Virus record (IMG/VR): IMGVR_UViG_3300010885_014887
Span: 1-64,000 of that record
DNA from: a virus
DNA: 64,000 bases
Strand: one strand, 5' to 3'
Shown here: piece after piece, positions 30,129-38,547 of the stretch
How the letters are laid out: every line of letters starts with the position of its first letter
Position numbering within the stretch: position 1 is the stretch's first letter
The notes under the pieces: model-generated
What the model saw: the letters and a program-made list of their open reading frames with translations, nothing else
What the model was told of the DNA's origin: nothing
Database searches by the model: none
Position numbers and translations under genes: made by a program

Positions 30129-31688
30129 ATGCCATATGAATTAAAACGATATAATAACGATAGATTAGTCACTGTACCGGATTCTCAAAACGATACTCTT
30201 ACTACATCTTTAACATTCATAGGAAAGAACTTTGCCGGATACGGTGCAGATCAGAATGAAAATTTCCTTTATCTATTGGAAAACTTTGCTAGAGGAACAG
30301 CTCCGCAGAAACCAATTACAGGACAGATATGGTATGACTCTCAGGCTAAAAAATTAAAGTACTATGATGAGACTATTTCTGGTACTAATAAGTGGCGCAC
30401 AACTGGAGGATCATATGTAGGAACGGTTGATCCTTCGCAGACAAATGCACTTAATATTGGTGATCTTTGGTTTGATGAAGACACTAAGCAACTAAAAGCA
30501 TGGTCAGGCTTAACTTTTGTATTAGTTGGTCCACAGGCTGTTAGTGGCGCAGGCACAACAAATTTAGAAAGCGTATCTGTAACTGATGATGTTGGTGGTA
30601 CACATCCTATAATTAAAGCATCGATCGGTGGTATTGTTATGTACATTATTAGCAATTCCTCATTTACTCTTGCTAGCAGCAATTCAATAACTGGTTTTTC
30701 TTATATAAGAGAAGGTATAACTTTAAAGAATAGTAGTACTACAGGAATCACAGACATTGCTGCTTCAACTAGATTCTGGGGAACAGCATCAGATTCTGAT
30801 AAATTAGGTGGATTAGCAGCCAATACATATGTACAAAAAGGTAGTGCATCTTTCAGTGCTTTAGCAGCATTTCCAAATGCAGGTATTACTATTGGAAATC
30901 CTGCTCTTATTAAGATCTTTGTTGACGAGTCAAATAGTAATCTAGGAACTATCCAGAATTTAATATCAAGTACTTTGTCAATTAAGGTAAGAAATCCAAG
31001 CACTAATGATACATTAAATCCAATCGTAGTTTCTCTTTATAATGTAAATCCTGGAGCACATCAGACATATGATTTAGGAACAGATGCATTACAATGGAAT
31101 AAGTTATATGCTAAAGATGTTTATGCTACAAATTTCCATGGAGCATTAGTCGGCGGTACCTCAGAAAAATCTGATACATTAAAATATGCTAGAGCAACTC
31201 CTGTTAATAGTTATGTATCAGCAACAGATGAAAGCGTTGCTAACACTATCGTTGCTAGAGATAACAATTCTAATTTTGCAGCAAATATTATAACTGCTGT
31301 AGCGACACAAGCACGATACGCTGACTTAGCAGAAAAATATGATGCAGATGCAATTTATGATCCAGGTACAGTTGTTGTGTTTGGCGGAGTTAGAGAGATA
31401 ACAGTTACAACTATCGAAGAAGATACAAGGGTCGCTGGAGTTATTTCAACTAACCCGGCTTATCTAATGAATGTTGAATCAGAAGGATTAGCAGTAGCAC
31501 TGAGAGGTAAAGTTCCTTGTAAAGTAATTGGTCCAATTAAAAAAGGTGATATATTAGTATCATCATCAGTACTTGGTTATGCTATGGCAAGCCGCAGTAA
31601 TAATCCGTTGGCTGCATCTATTATTGGAAAAAGCTTAGAAGACAAGTTTGATCTAGATCTTGGAACCATAATGATAGTAGTTACATAA
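30129..31688 (+). CDS. Fibre-like structural protein with C-terminal fibre-tip domain, third paralogue
   Basis: 519 residues. Residues 1-140 repeat the shared N-terminal domain (QNENFLYLLENFARG, ITGQIWYDSQAKKLKYYD, IGDLWFDEDTKQLKAWSG). The middle is fibre-like and includes HQTYDLGTDALQWNKLYAKD, the peptidase-G2/chaperone-type lead-in often found before fibre tips. The last 130 residues (QARYADLAEKYDAD, YDPGTVVVFGG, DTRVAGVISTNPAYLMN, VPCKVIGPIKKGDILV) form a conserved C-terminal domain seen on many phage fibre proteins, possibly for trimerisation or self-cleavage. It has its own late-type promoter. Confidence 0.72.
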   Translation: MPYELKRYNNDRLVTVPDSQNDTLTTSLTFIGKNFAGYGADQNENFLYLLENFARGTAPQKPITGQIWYDSQAKKLKYYDETISGTNKWRTTGGSYVGTVDPSQTNALNIGDLWFDEDTKQLKAWSGLTFVLVGPQAVSGAGTTNLESVSVTDDVGGTHPIIKASIGGIVMYIISNSSFTLASSNSITGFSYIREGITLKNSSTTGITDIAASTRFWGTASDSDKLGGLAANTYVQKGSASFSALAAFPNAGITIGNPALIKIFVDESNSNLGTIQNLISSTLSIKVRNPSTNDTLNPIVVSLYNVNPGAHQTYDLGTDALQWNKLYAKDVYATNFHGALVGGTSEKSDTLKYARATPVNSYVSATDESVANTIVARDNNSNFAANIITAVATQARYADLAEKYDADAIYDPGTVVVFGGVREITVTTIEEDTRVAGVISTNPAYLMNVESEGLAVALRGKVPCKVIGPIKKGDILVSSSVLGYAMASRSNNPLAASIIGKSLEDKFDLDLGTIMIVVT

Positions 31689-31696
31689 GTAAAAGA

Positions 31697-31704
31697 GATA
31701 AATT
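31697..31704 (+). promoter_or_regulatory. Weak late-promoter-like element
   Basis: GATAAATT, two mismatches to the late consensus, 21 bases before the ATG at 31726 and before a GGAAG ribosome site. This is a weak call. Confidence 0.25.
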
Positions 31705-31725
31705 AAAGAATAGGAAGAATGTAAG

Positions 31726-32670
31726 ATGGTCGCAAATACTGATTTAATAAGTGCAGCTGAATATAATTATTCTAGGGGTTTAGTTTCGGGTATTCTTACT
31801 AGTTATGGGTATACTGCTACTGCTGTTGCTGTTACTGGCGGAACTACAATCGTATCAGCACAGACTTCTGCTTATCAGTGGCTTGCATTAGTTGCTGATA
31901 TGAATAGATGTGCAGCACACCAAGGAACAACTCTTACATTACCATCTGCAGGAAGAGTAGCATCGGGTAACTTAGTATATGCGACAGATATTACTCTCTT
32001 TAGAACTGCTGCTGATTTATTAGATGCTAACAGATATAATATTGCTGAAGCTAGTCTTGTTACATTAAGGAATCCTCAGAGAAATGATACATATCCTGGT
32101 AGTTATTGGGGCGCTGCTGCTGGTTCTGTCTCGCATAACTTTACGATTACATTTAATGATGCTACCCATATAACTAGTTTCTTCAATGCTGGCGGAAAAA
32201 TAGTATGGAATGCAACTCGCACTGGCGGCGCTGCTACACTACAGAATTCTAACTGGGAGACTCTGCTTAATAGTTTAGGAACGGTGCTATATGCTTATAA
32301 TGAAACTAAATGGGGTGCATCTACTGATAGAACTGGAAATTTTGGATATAAAACTACACCAACAGCGTCATCGGGTATACTACTTGTGCAGCAAGGAACT
32401 GATACTGCTAGTTCGGTTCGTGGTACTTTTTATGCTGATAATGATTGTACAATAAGTGTAGTTAAGAGTGCAACTGCAATTACCTTTAGTGTATTATTTA
32501 GAGATGACGACAAAACTGTTGCTATTGGTGCAAATCCTAACGGTGCTGAATGGGGAAATTATGACTATGTTGACGGACTTCTACAATCTTTTGTTAAAGT
32601 TCTTAGACCATCCGGTGCTAATATAGATATTGCTGTTCCAACGTATTCCTTTACAGCAGAACTTACATAA
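31726..32670 (+). CDS. Virion structural-type protein of unknown function
   Basis: 314 residues, Thr/Ala/Asn/Gly-rich, strand-prone and low in charge, as expected for a virion protein. An N-terminal helix (DLISAAEYNYSRGLVSGIL) precedes a body with repeated FTITFNDATHITSFFNAGG- and TISVVKSATAITFSVLFRD-type strands. It closes the structural operon directly downstream of the fibre genes and directly upstream of the accessory island. Similar proteins occur near tail genes of marine T4-like phages, but I cannot name a family. Confidence 0.55.
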   Translation: MVANTDLISAAEYNYSRGLVSGILTSYGYTATAVAVTGGTTIVSAQTSAYQWLALVADMNRCAAHQGTTLTLPSAGRVASGNLVYATDITLFRTAADLLDANRYNIAEASLVTLRNPQRNDTYPGSYWGAAAGSVSHNFTITFNDATHITSFFNAGGKIVWNATRTGGAATLQNSNWETLLNSLGTVLYAYNETKWGASTDRTGNFGYKTTPTASSGILLVQQGTDTASSVRGTFYADNDCTISVVKSATAITFSVLFRDDDKTVAIGANPNGAEWGNYDYVDGLLQSFVKVLRPSGANIDIAVPTYSFTAELT

Positions 32671-32677
32671 TCAAAAC

Positions 32678-32706
32678 TTGATTTCCTAATAATTCTAATG
32701 TATAAT
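32678..32706 (+). promoter_or_regulatory. Sigma70-type promoter at the start of the accessory island
   Basis: TTGATT (32678-32683), a 17-base spacer and a perfect TATAAT (32701-32706) are followed by TTGGAG and the ATG at 32730. No late-type box is present in this 59-base gap. This points to early or host-polymerase expression of the first accessory operon, unlike the structural genes just upstream. Confidence 0.65.
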
Positions 32707-32729
32707 TACATTATTATTGGAGATTTCAT

Positions 32730-33080
32730 ATGGATGACAGATTAAAATCTGCTCTCGATGTAGCTAATCGAATGGTTACATTTAATACTCAAAAAGAATT
32801 AATAAAGCAAGAATATAAAGAAAATTGTCTTTACTACGAAAATGGGCATCAATTTACAGTTAATCGAGAACTTATTAATTTTTTAACATCACTTATCCAA
32901 ATGGGATATACTGAAGATGTAGTAGTCGTTGATGATTTTGAAAATCCATATATGATATCTAATATTGAAGATTTTCGTTCTGCTATTTTTGATATTTACG
33001 CAGAAACAAGTAATCATTATTATCAAAAATATATCGAATTAAAGAAAAGTCGTTCGGTATTAACGATGATTGGAATATAA
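32730..33080 (+). CDS. Hypothetical phage protein, first gene of the accessory operon
   Basis: 116 residues, acidic and helical in appearance. A predicted helical N-terminus (RLKSALDVANRMVTFNTQKELIKQEYK) is followed by short strands (EDVVVVDDFENPYMI) and a C-terminal helix. No known motif is visible. It has a good ribosome site (GGAG, spacing 7) and the sigma70-like promoter directly upstream, and its stop codon abuts the next start. It could be a small regulator or adaptor, but nothing shows this. Confidence 0.5.
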   Translation: MDDRLKSALDVANRMVTFNTQKELIKQEYKENCLYYENGHQFTVNRELINFLTSLIQMGYTEDVVVVDDFENPYMISNIEDFRSAIFDIYAETSNHYYQKYIELKKSRSVLTMIGI

Positions 33081-33962
33081 ATGTCATTGGGTGTATTAAT
33101 GTTTGCCCATAATAATCGAGAAATTGATTACGGTACAATGGCATATGTATCGGCTAGATATGTGAACAAATATCTAAATGTACCAGTGAGTCTAGTAACA
33201 GATTCTAGTACAGTTAGATGGTTAGATAATAAAGATCCTAATATAATAAAATTCTTTGATAAGATTATCTTAACTGATAACATACCCCAACCTAATAGGC
33301 AGGATAAAAGATTTTATGACGGGTCTTTAACTTTTAAAAGGATACCTTTTAAAAACGGATTTCGTTCTCGAGCGTATGAGTTAAGTCCTTATGATAAAAC
33401 TCTAGTAATAGATACTGATGTGTTAATTAAGAATGATAGATTAAAATATATATGGAACTCTAATACAGATTTTATGATTAATTCTAAACATATTGATATT
33501 GCACAAAATCGAGAGACTATGGAATTTAAAAGAGTTAGTGATCATACTATTGATTTTTATTGGGCTACAATTTTTTATTTTGAAAAAACAGAATGGACAA
33601 AAACTTTTTTCAATCTCTGTCAATTTATAGTTGAAAACTATGAATATTATAAATTCCTTTATCAGATATCATATTCAGTGATGCGCAATGACTATGTTTT
33701 TAGTATCGCTATTCATATAATGAATGGGTTTAATAATTTGACAAAGCCAGATACATTGCCTGCAGATTTATACTATACTGTTGACAGAGATGAATTGTAT
33801 CAGATTAATGATGATGGAACATTAATTTTTTTGATACAGAAAGCAAATGTTCTTGGAGAATATACTCTGGCTAAAACAGGAAATCAAAATATACATATAA
33901 TGAACAAGTACAGTTTTAATAGGAACACTTCAAGATTATTGGAGGTGCTAAATGACAACTAA
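33081..33962 (+). CDS. GT8-like glycosyltransferase (first of a pair)
   Basis: 293 residues with a GT-A nucleotide-sugar transferase layout. An N-terminal strand-turn (LGVLMFAHNNREIDYGTMAYVSA) is followed by VPVSLVTDS, a loop with R-R-Y-type basic residues (GFRSRAYELSP) and the metal/nucleotide motif KTLVIDTDVLI near residue 112. The DTD plays the role of the DxD motif. It is homologous in layout to the next gene, which it overlaps by 11 bases. The acceptor is unknown; host or virion glycans are both plausible. Confidence 0.65.
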   Translation: MSLGVLMFAHNNREIDYGTMAYVSARYVNKYLNVPVSLVTDSSTVRWLDNKDPNIIKFFDKIILTDNIPQPNRQDKRFYDGSLTFKRIPFKNGFRSRAYELSPYDKTLVIDTDVLIKNDRLKYIWNSNTDFMINSKHIDIAQNRETMEFKRVSDHTIDFYWATIFYFEKTEWTKTFFNLCQFIVENYEYYKFLYQISYSVMRNDYVFSIAIHIMNGFNNLTKPDTLPADLYYTVDRDELYQINDDGTLIFLIQKANVLGEYTLAKTGNQNIHIMNKYSFNRNTSRLLEVLNDN

Positions 33963-34821
33963 GGGTTATGTAATATTAGCACAGAATAATAGTTCTAATG
34001 ACTATGTACGTATGGCATATGTCTTGGCTCTTTCTATAAAGTTAACTCAAAAAGAAATTACATCTGTTTGTCTTATTACAGATGTTCCTGACGCGGTTCC
34101 TCATCATTGTAACAAAGTTTTCGATCATGTTATACAAATACCTTGGTATGATGATGCACTAAATTCAGAATGGAAGATAGAAAATCGATGGAAGATTTAT
34201 TACATTACTCCATATGACGAAACTATATTACTTGATGCTGATATGTTGTTTTTAAGCAATGTTGATAACAGATGGAAATTTCTTAACAAGAATTATGATT
34301 TATTCATTACTTCAGATGTGTTGACTTATAGAAATGAATTAGTGATTGATAATTATTATAGAAAGGCATTTGTAGAAAATAAACTACCAAATACTTATAG
34401 TGCTTTTACATATTTTAAAAAATCAAAACTTGCTGATGAATTTTGGTTGCTAGTTGATATTATATATAAAAATTGGCAAGAATTTTATAATAGATTTCTA
34501 CCAAACTATAAACCAACACATCTTAGTATGGATGTAGTATTTGCATTGGCAGTAAAGATATTAGATATAGAAGACCAAATTACAACACCATTTACTTATC
34601 CTACCTTTATACATATGAAAAGTCGTATACAGAATTGGGGAAATATTTCTAACGAATGGACAGAATCTATAACACCCTATATTAGCAACGAAGGTAAACT
34701 TAAAATAGGTAATTTCCAGCAGACTGGTATATTTCACTACACGGAGAAGAAGTTTTTAAATAGACATGTAGAGAATGTATATCGAACGATATATGAGGAA
34801 AGATTAAATGGATCAAAATGA
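33952..34821 (+). CDS. GT8-like glycosyltransferase (second of a pair)
   Basis: 289 residues. The order of features mirrors its upstream neighbour: KGYVILAQNNSSNDYVRMAYVLA, SVCLITDVPDAV, IENRWKIYYITPYDETILLDADMLFL, where DAD (near residue 96) is the DxD-type site. A later TFIHMKSRIQNWG and FHYTEKKFLNRHV could shape the donor pocket. A strong GGAGG ribosome site sits inside the end of the previous gene, and the stop overlaps the following gene by 14 bases, so the two enzymes should be made together. Duplicated transferases suggest two steps on one glycan. Confidence 0.66.
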   Translation: MTTKGYVILAQNNSSNDYVRMAYVLALSIKLTQKEITSVCLITDVPDAVPHHCNKVFDHVIQIPWYDDALNSEWKIENRWKIYYITPYDETILLDADMLFLSNVDNRWKFLNKNYDLFITSDVLTYRNELVIDNYYRKAFVENKLPNTYSAFTYFKKSKLADEFWLLVDIIYKNWQEFYNRFLPNYKPTHLSMDVVFALAVKILDIEDQITTPFTYPTFIHMKSRIQNWGNISNEWTESITPYISNEGKLKIGNFQQTGIFHYTEKKFLNRHVENVYRTIYEERLNGSK

Positions 34822-35437
34822 AAAAGATGCAATTGAAGAATTGCTTAGAGTCCTCTCTGAAAAATCTAATCCAATGTACTATTTTTATTACGATCCCTCG
34901 ACTGGTGAAATAATACATATGCGAAATTATCTAGAAGTAGATAAATTACCACATATTGAAATTCCTCAAAGCGAAGTTGAAAGTAATATAATGTTTTCTT
35001 TATCTGATTATCAGATATTAGAAAAAGATGAAAAAATACAATTAGTTAAAAAAGAAAAAATAATTGATGTATCTAGAATATACAGTAATATAAAAGATAT
35101 CAAACGACTATTCATTAATCCTATTAACGAAATATCTCACAGGATTTACCAGTATGATATATTAATTGAACAAGACACAATTAAAAAAGAATATAGAATA
35201 AGATTGTCTGATGTAATAAAAGATCATTCTGAAAAATATTTAGATTTAAATCAACAATTTATTTTTTATGTAACCAAAGATTATGATCCTAACATTGTTC
35301 TTAATACACTTTATACTTCATTCCAGGAATTGTTAAAATGTTCTAGTGTTACTATACCTTATAGTGATCATGATGAAATTTATTCTAATATATTTTCTTC
35401 TTATTCTTATGATTTTTTACATTTGGTGATTGTATGA
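34808..35437 (+). CDS. Hypothetical protein between glycosyltransferase genes
   Basis: 209 residues, charged, with YYFYYDPSTGEIIHMRNYLE near the start, a pattern often seen as a beta-hairpin in phage proteins of unknown function. The middle is Lys/Glu/Ile-rich and the end hydrophobic (SYDFLHLVIV). No catalytic motif is visible. It has a GAGGAAA ribosome site, starts inside the upstream transferase and shares an ATGA overlap with the next gene. Operon membership suggests a role with the surrounding transferases only by association. Confidence 0.5.
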   Translation: MDQNEKDAIEELLRVLSEKSNPMYYFYYDPSTGEIIHMRNYLEVDKLPHIEIPQSEVESNIMFSLSDYQILEKDEKIQLVKKEKIIDVSRIYSNIKDIKRLFINPINEISHRIYQYDILIEQDTIKKEYRIRLSDVIKDHSEKYLDLNQQFIFYVTKDYDPNIVLNTLYTSFQELLKCSSVTIPYSDHDEIYSNIFSSYSYDFLHLVIV

Positions 35438-36309
35438 ATATTATGTTACATGATATTGATACTATATTCATTAGCTACGACGAACCTAATGCTGATAAAA
35501 ATTATTCAGAATTAGTAAAGATATTACCATGGGCTAAACGTATTCATGGAGTTAAAGGCAGTGATAGCGCACACAAGGCTGCTGCTAATCTAAGTGAAAC
35601 TGACAGATTTATTACAGTTGATGCTGATAATATAATAGATCCTAAGTTTTTTTCGCAGATTATTCTTTTAACAGATGAAAATAAAGATTATGTATTTTCG
35701 TGGTGCGGAAAGAATTCGATAAATGGTCTTATATACGGCAATGGCGGACTTAAATGTTGGACTAAAGATTTTGTCCTCAACATGAAGACACACGAAAATG
35801 CAGATCCCAATGACGCTGAAAGTGTAGTTGAATTTTGCTTCGACCCTAGATATTATCAAATGAATGAATGTTATTCTACAAGTTATATCAATGGCAGTCC
35901 TTTCCAAGCATGGCGGGCTGGCTTCCGTGAAGGAGTTAAGATGTGTCTTGATAGGGGAGCAAAATCTGAAAATATTAAAAGAGTTTGGTGGCAGAATTAT
36001 CATAGATTATTAATATGGTGCAATGTTGGTGCTGATGTAAAAAATGGCGTATGGGCAATTTATGGAGCTCGGTTAGGTTGTTATCTTACAGCGTGTACTG
36101 AATGGGATTACACGCAAGTAAGAGATTTTGAGTACTTAACAGATTATTGGAAGAAACATGTTGAACATGTTGATGTTGAAAATGAAGTTGAAGGTATTGG
36201 AAATAATTTACGTCAAAATTTAAATTTAGAAATAGCAGATTTAGATGTTAATGCTTCTCGATTTTTTAAATCTGTATACCAAAATACCCCCAGAGTGATA
36301 GAAAGATAA
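35434..36309 (+). CDS. GT-A-like glycosyltransferase of phage type (paralogue of the gene at 42323)
   Basis: 291 residues. DTIFISYDEPNADKNYSELV, then AKRIHGVKGSDSAHKAAA, and RFITVDADNIIDPKFF with a DAD metal-type site near residue 68 form a GT-A-like nucleotide-binding half. NSINGLIYGNGGLKCW and SPFQAWRAGFREGVKM are shared almost step for step with the smaller protein at 42323-43000. Such proteins occur in marine phage islands and are usually called glycosyltransferase-like. A four-base ATGA overlap couples it to the gene before. The donor and acceptor are unknown. Confidence 0.58.
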   Translation: MNIMLHDIDTIFISYDEPNADKNYSELVKILPWAKRIHGVKGSDSAHKAAANLSETDRFITVDADNIIDPKFFSQIILLTDENKDYVFSWCGKNSINGLIYGNGGLKCWTKDFVLNMKTHENADPNDAESVVEFCFDPRYYQMNECYSTSYINGSPFQAWRAGFREGVKMCLDRGAKSENIKRVWWQNYHRLLIWCNVGADVKNGVWAIYGARLGCYLTACTEWDYTQVRDFEYLTDYWKKHVEHVDVENEVEGIGNNLRQNLNLEIADLDVNASRFFKSVYQNTPRVIER

Positions 36310-36310
36310 A

Positions 36311-37543
36311 ATGACAATGAGTAAGACTATTTGTGCTGTTCCGTGGATGCATCTAAATTTTGAACCTAATGGTAAAGTAGTGCCATGTTGTTTAACAAGT
36401 TATCATAATTATTTTGCAGGTGATCTTAATAAAGAGTCTATTGAAGAAATTTGGAATAGTCAAAATATGAAAGATCTCCGCAAGGAGATGATAGCAGGAA
36501 ATGAACCAAAGATATGCAGTACTTGCTTCGATAGAGAAAAAGTAACTGGAGAGAGCGGACGCATCTATCAAAATAGAGAATTTAAAGATATAGTGGAAAA
36601 AATTCCAGATATCACTCTTGAAGATGGCACTTGTACTACTATGGATCTATTATATTGGGATTTTCGTTTTAGTAATCTATGTAATTTTAAATGTCGCAGT
36701 TGCGGTCCAAGATATAGTTCAGCATGGGTTTCTGATATTAAAAAATTAGGATGGAAGATGGAGGTGGAAAAGGTCACTAACATCGATTCTGTTGACGATG
36801 AGACTAATTTTGATTTTCTTAAAGATCAGATTAAGACAGTAAGAAAGATTTATTTTGCTGGAGGCGAACCTTTATTGATGCCAGAACATTGGCAGATATT
36901 AGAACTTTTAGTAGAGAACAAGAGATTTGATGTAAAATTAAATTATAATACTAATGCTTCTAATTTAACATATGGTGGGAAGAATGTTTTAGATTATTGG
37001 AAACAATGGGAATATGGTAAGTTAGAAGTTTGGCCTAGTATTGACGAGATAGGAGATCGTGCCGAACTTATACGTTCAGGAACTGTCTGGTCTAAAGTAG
37101 AAGATAATCTAAAAGAAATTTCTAAGTTTGAAAATATCATTATACGTCCGGGAATTACAGTTGGTGCTTGGAATGTTAATAGATTACCTGAGATCATATA
37201 TCATCTAGTTGATATTGGGGTCATTAGACCAACATTGAAGCATAAGAATTTCTTTTTAAATCTATTATCTCATCCTACACATTATCACGTACATATATTA
37301 TCTGATGATTATAGGAAATCTACGATTGAAAAATTAAAAAAATTTATGGTAGATTATGATAGAAATTATGGAACTAATATCGAGCCATTGTTTATTCACA
37401 TTTTGCATGAACTTGAAAAACCATTTTCTCCTTCTGCTGCTAAAAAGTTTTTAGAAATTACAAAACAAATAGATACGATTCGTGATGAAGATATCTTTAG
37501 AGTTATTCCTGATTTAGAAGACATACGGAGAATAAATATATGA
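36311..37543 (+). CDS. Radical SAM protein with N-terminal SPASM/twitch-like Cys domain (subfamily A)
   Basis: 410 residues. Before the radical SAM core comes a Cys-rich domain: CAVPWMHLNFEPNG, then a CC pair at 26-27 and CSTCFDRE at 69-76. This is SPASM/twitch-type sequence, normally found after the core. The core has C124-x3-C128-x2-C131 (LCNFKCRSCG) for the [4Fe-4S] cluster and FAGGEPLL for SAM binding. The C-terminal half continues the barrel (YNTNASNL, WPSIDEIGDRAELIRSG). Members of this group modify peptides, proteins or small molecules; the substrate is not visible. It shares an ATGA overlap with the next gene. Two relatives occur at 49939 and 53945. Confidence 0.85.
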   Translation: MTMSKTICAVPWMHLNFEPNGKVVPCCLTSYHNYFAGDLNKESIEEIWNSQNMKDLRKEMIAGNEPKICSTCFDREKVTGESGRIYQNREFKDIVEKIPDITLEDGTCTTMDLLYWDFRFSNLCNFKCRSCGPRYSSAWVSDIKKLGWKMEVEKVTNIDSVDDETNFDFLKDQIKTVRKIYFAGGEPLLMPEHWQILELLVENKRFDVKLNYNTNASNLTYGGKNVLDYWKQWEYGKLEVWPSIDEIGDRAELIRSGTVWSKVEDNLKEISKFENIIIRPGITVGAWNVNRLPEIIYHLVDIGVIRPTLKHKNFFLNLLSHPTHYHVHILSDDYRKSTIEKLKKFMVDYDRNYGTNIEPLFIHILHELEKPFSPSAAKKFLEITKQIDTIRDEDIFRVIPDLEDIRRINI

Positions 37544-38547
37544 TTAAGACGGATAAAGCATTAAAAGTAAATGCTATTAATTCTAAAAATAAAAATATGT
37601 TAGAATTAGAGTATGCGATACTGGATATTGATATATCTGATCGATGGATATCTCTTATTAATAAAAATAACGATCTTAAACGTACTTTAAGATATAATTA
37701 TCGTAGAATTTTAACAGATTTAGAAGTTGAAGAAAAATTTCAAGATTTTAAAAATAACATTCTTTATATAAATGATCATTATGATAGGAAATTAACTGAT
37801 ATAATTTCTTTAGATTTCTTACATGGAAACCAAGATATATTAAATGATCTACATGAAGAATATGAGATTTATGGAGATAGGCTAGCAGAATTAGTAAATG
37901 ACAGATATTTTGATGATCCTATGAAGAGTGTATTTTTTAATCCTATCTGGCCCGGAATAAGACAGAATAAAATTTTACACGAGGGATTTCTTTTATTAAA
38001 CGAACAGATACATAATTTTGAAGCAATATTTCGTTCATATGGAAATAATAAAAGATTCTTATGCACTTGTTTGTTTGATTTTATGCCATCTGGCATACAT
38101 GAAAATTTAAAACCAGAAGATTTTATGTTATTTTCTCCCGAGTCACAATGGGGATGGGCATATTTAGGATATAACACTTTAGGAAAACATTGGGGTAGTG
38201 CGTGTCATGATAATGATATAGAAGCAGTAAAAAGAAAAGCCATTAGACCACAACAAAGATTTGCTGCTGAAACTTACTTGAATTTTAATTTAAATTCTGG
38301 AGGATATTCAACCCGTGTTAAATTATATAAATGGTGGTTAAAGAATAATTTCAGTGAAATACATGATCCAAATATGAGATTGAATGAATTTTGTTTAGGA
38401 TTTATTCCAATTGCAAAATTTACTGGTTATAAGATTAATAATCTCAATTGGACTACAATTGATGAAAAAACCAATCAAGAAGAATGGAATGCTAGTGTTT
38501 GGAGTTTATTTGATACTATAGATTCTGTAGAGATAATTACTAGATGA
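37540..38547 (+). CDS. Hypothetical protein lying between two radical SAM genes
   Basis: 335 residues with no recognisable motif. The first half is Asp/Asn/Lys-rich with likely helices. The second half has conserved-looking aromatic stretches (ESQWGWAYLGYNTLGKHWGSACHD near residue 200, then AAETYLNFNLNSGGYSTRVKLYKWW) that suggest a compact enzyme or binding fold. ATGA overlaps at both ends tie it to the flanking radical SAM genes, so a substrate-presenting or partner role is possible but unsupported. Confidence 0.5.
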   Translation: MIKTDKALKVNAINSKNKNMLELEYAILDIDISDRWISLINKNNDLKRTLRYNYRRILTDLEVEEKFQDFKNNILYINDHYDRKLTDIISLDFLHGNQDILNDLHEEYEIYGDRLAELVNDRYFDDPMKSVFFNPIWPGIRQNKILHEGFLLLNEQIHNFEAIFRSYGNNKRFLCTCLFDFMPSGIHENLKPEDFMLFSPESQWGWAYLGYNTLGKHWGSACHDNDIEAVKRKAIRPQQRFAAETYLNFNLNSGGYSTRVKLYKWWLKNNFSEIHDPNMRLNEFCLGFIPIAKFTGYKINNLNWTTIDEKTNQEEWNASVWSLFDTIDSVEIITR

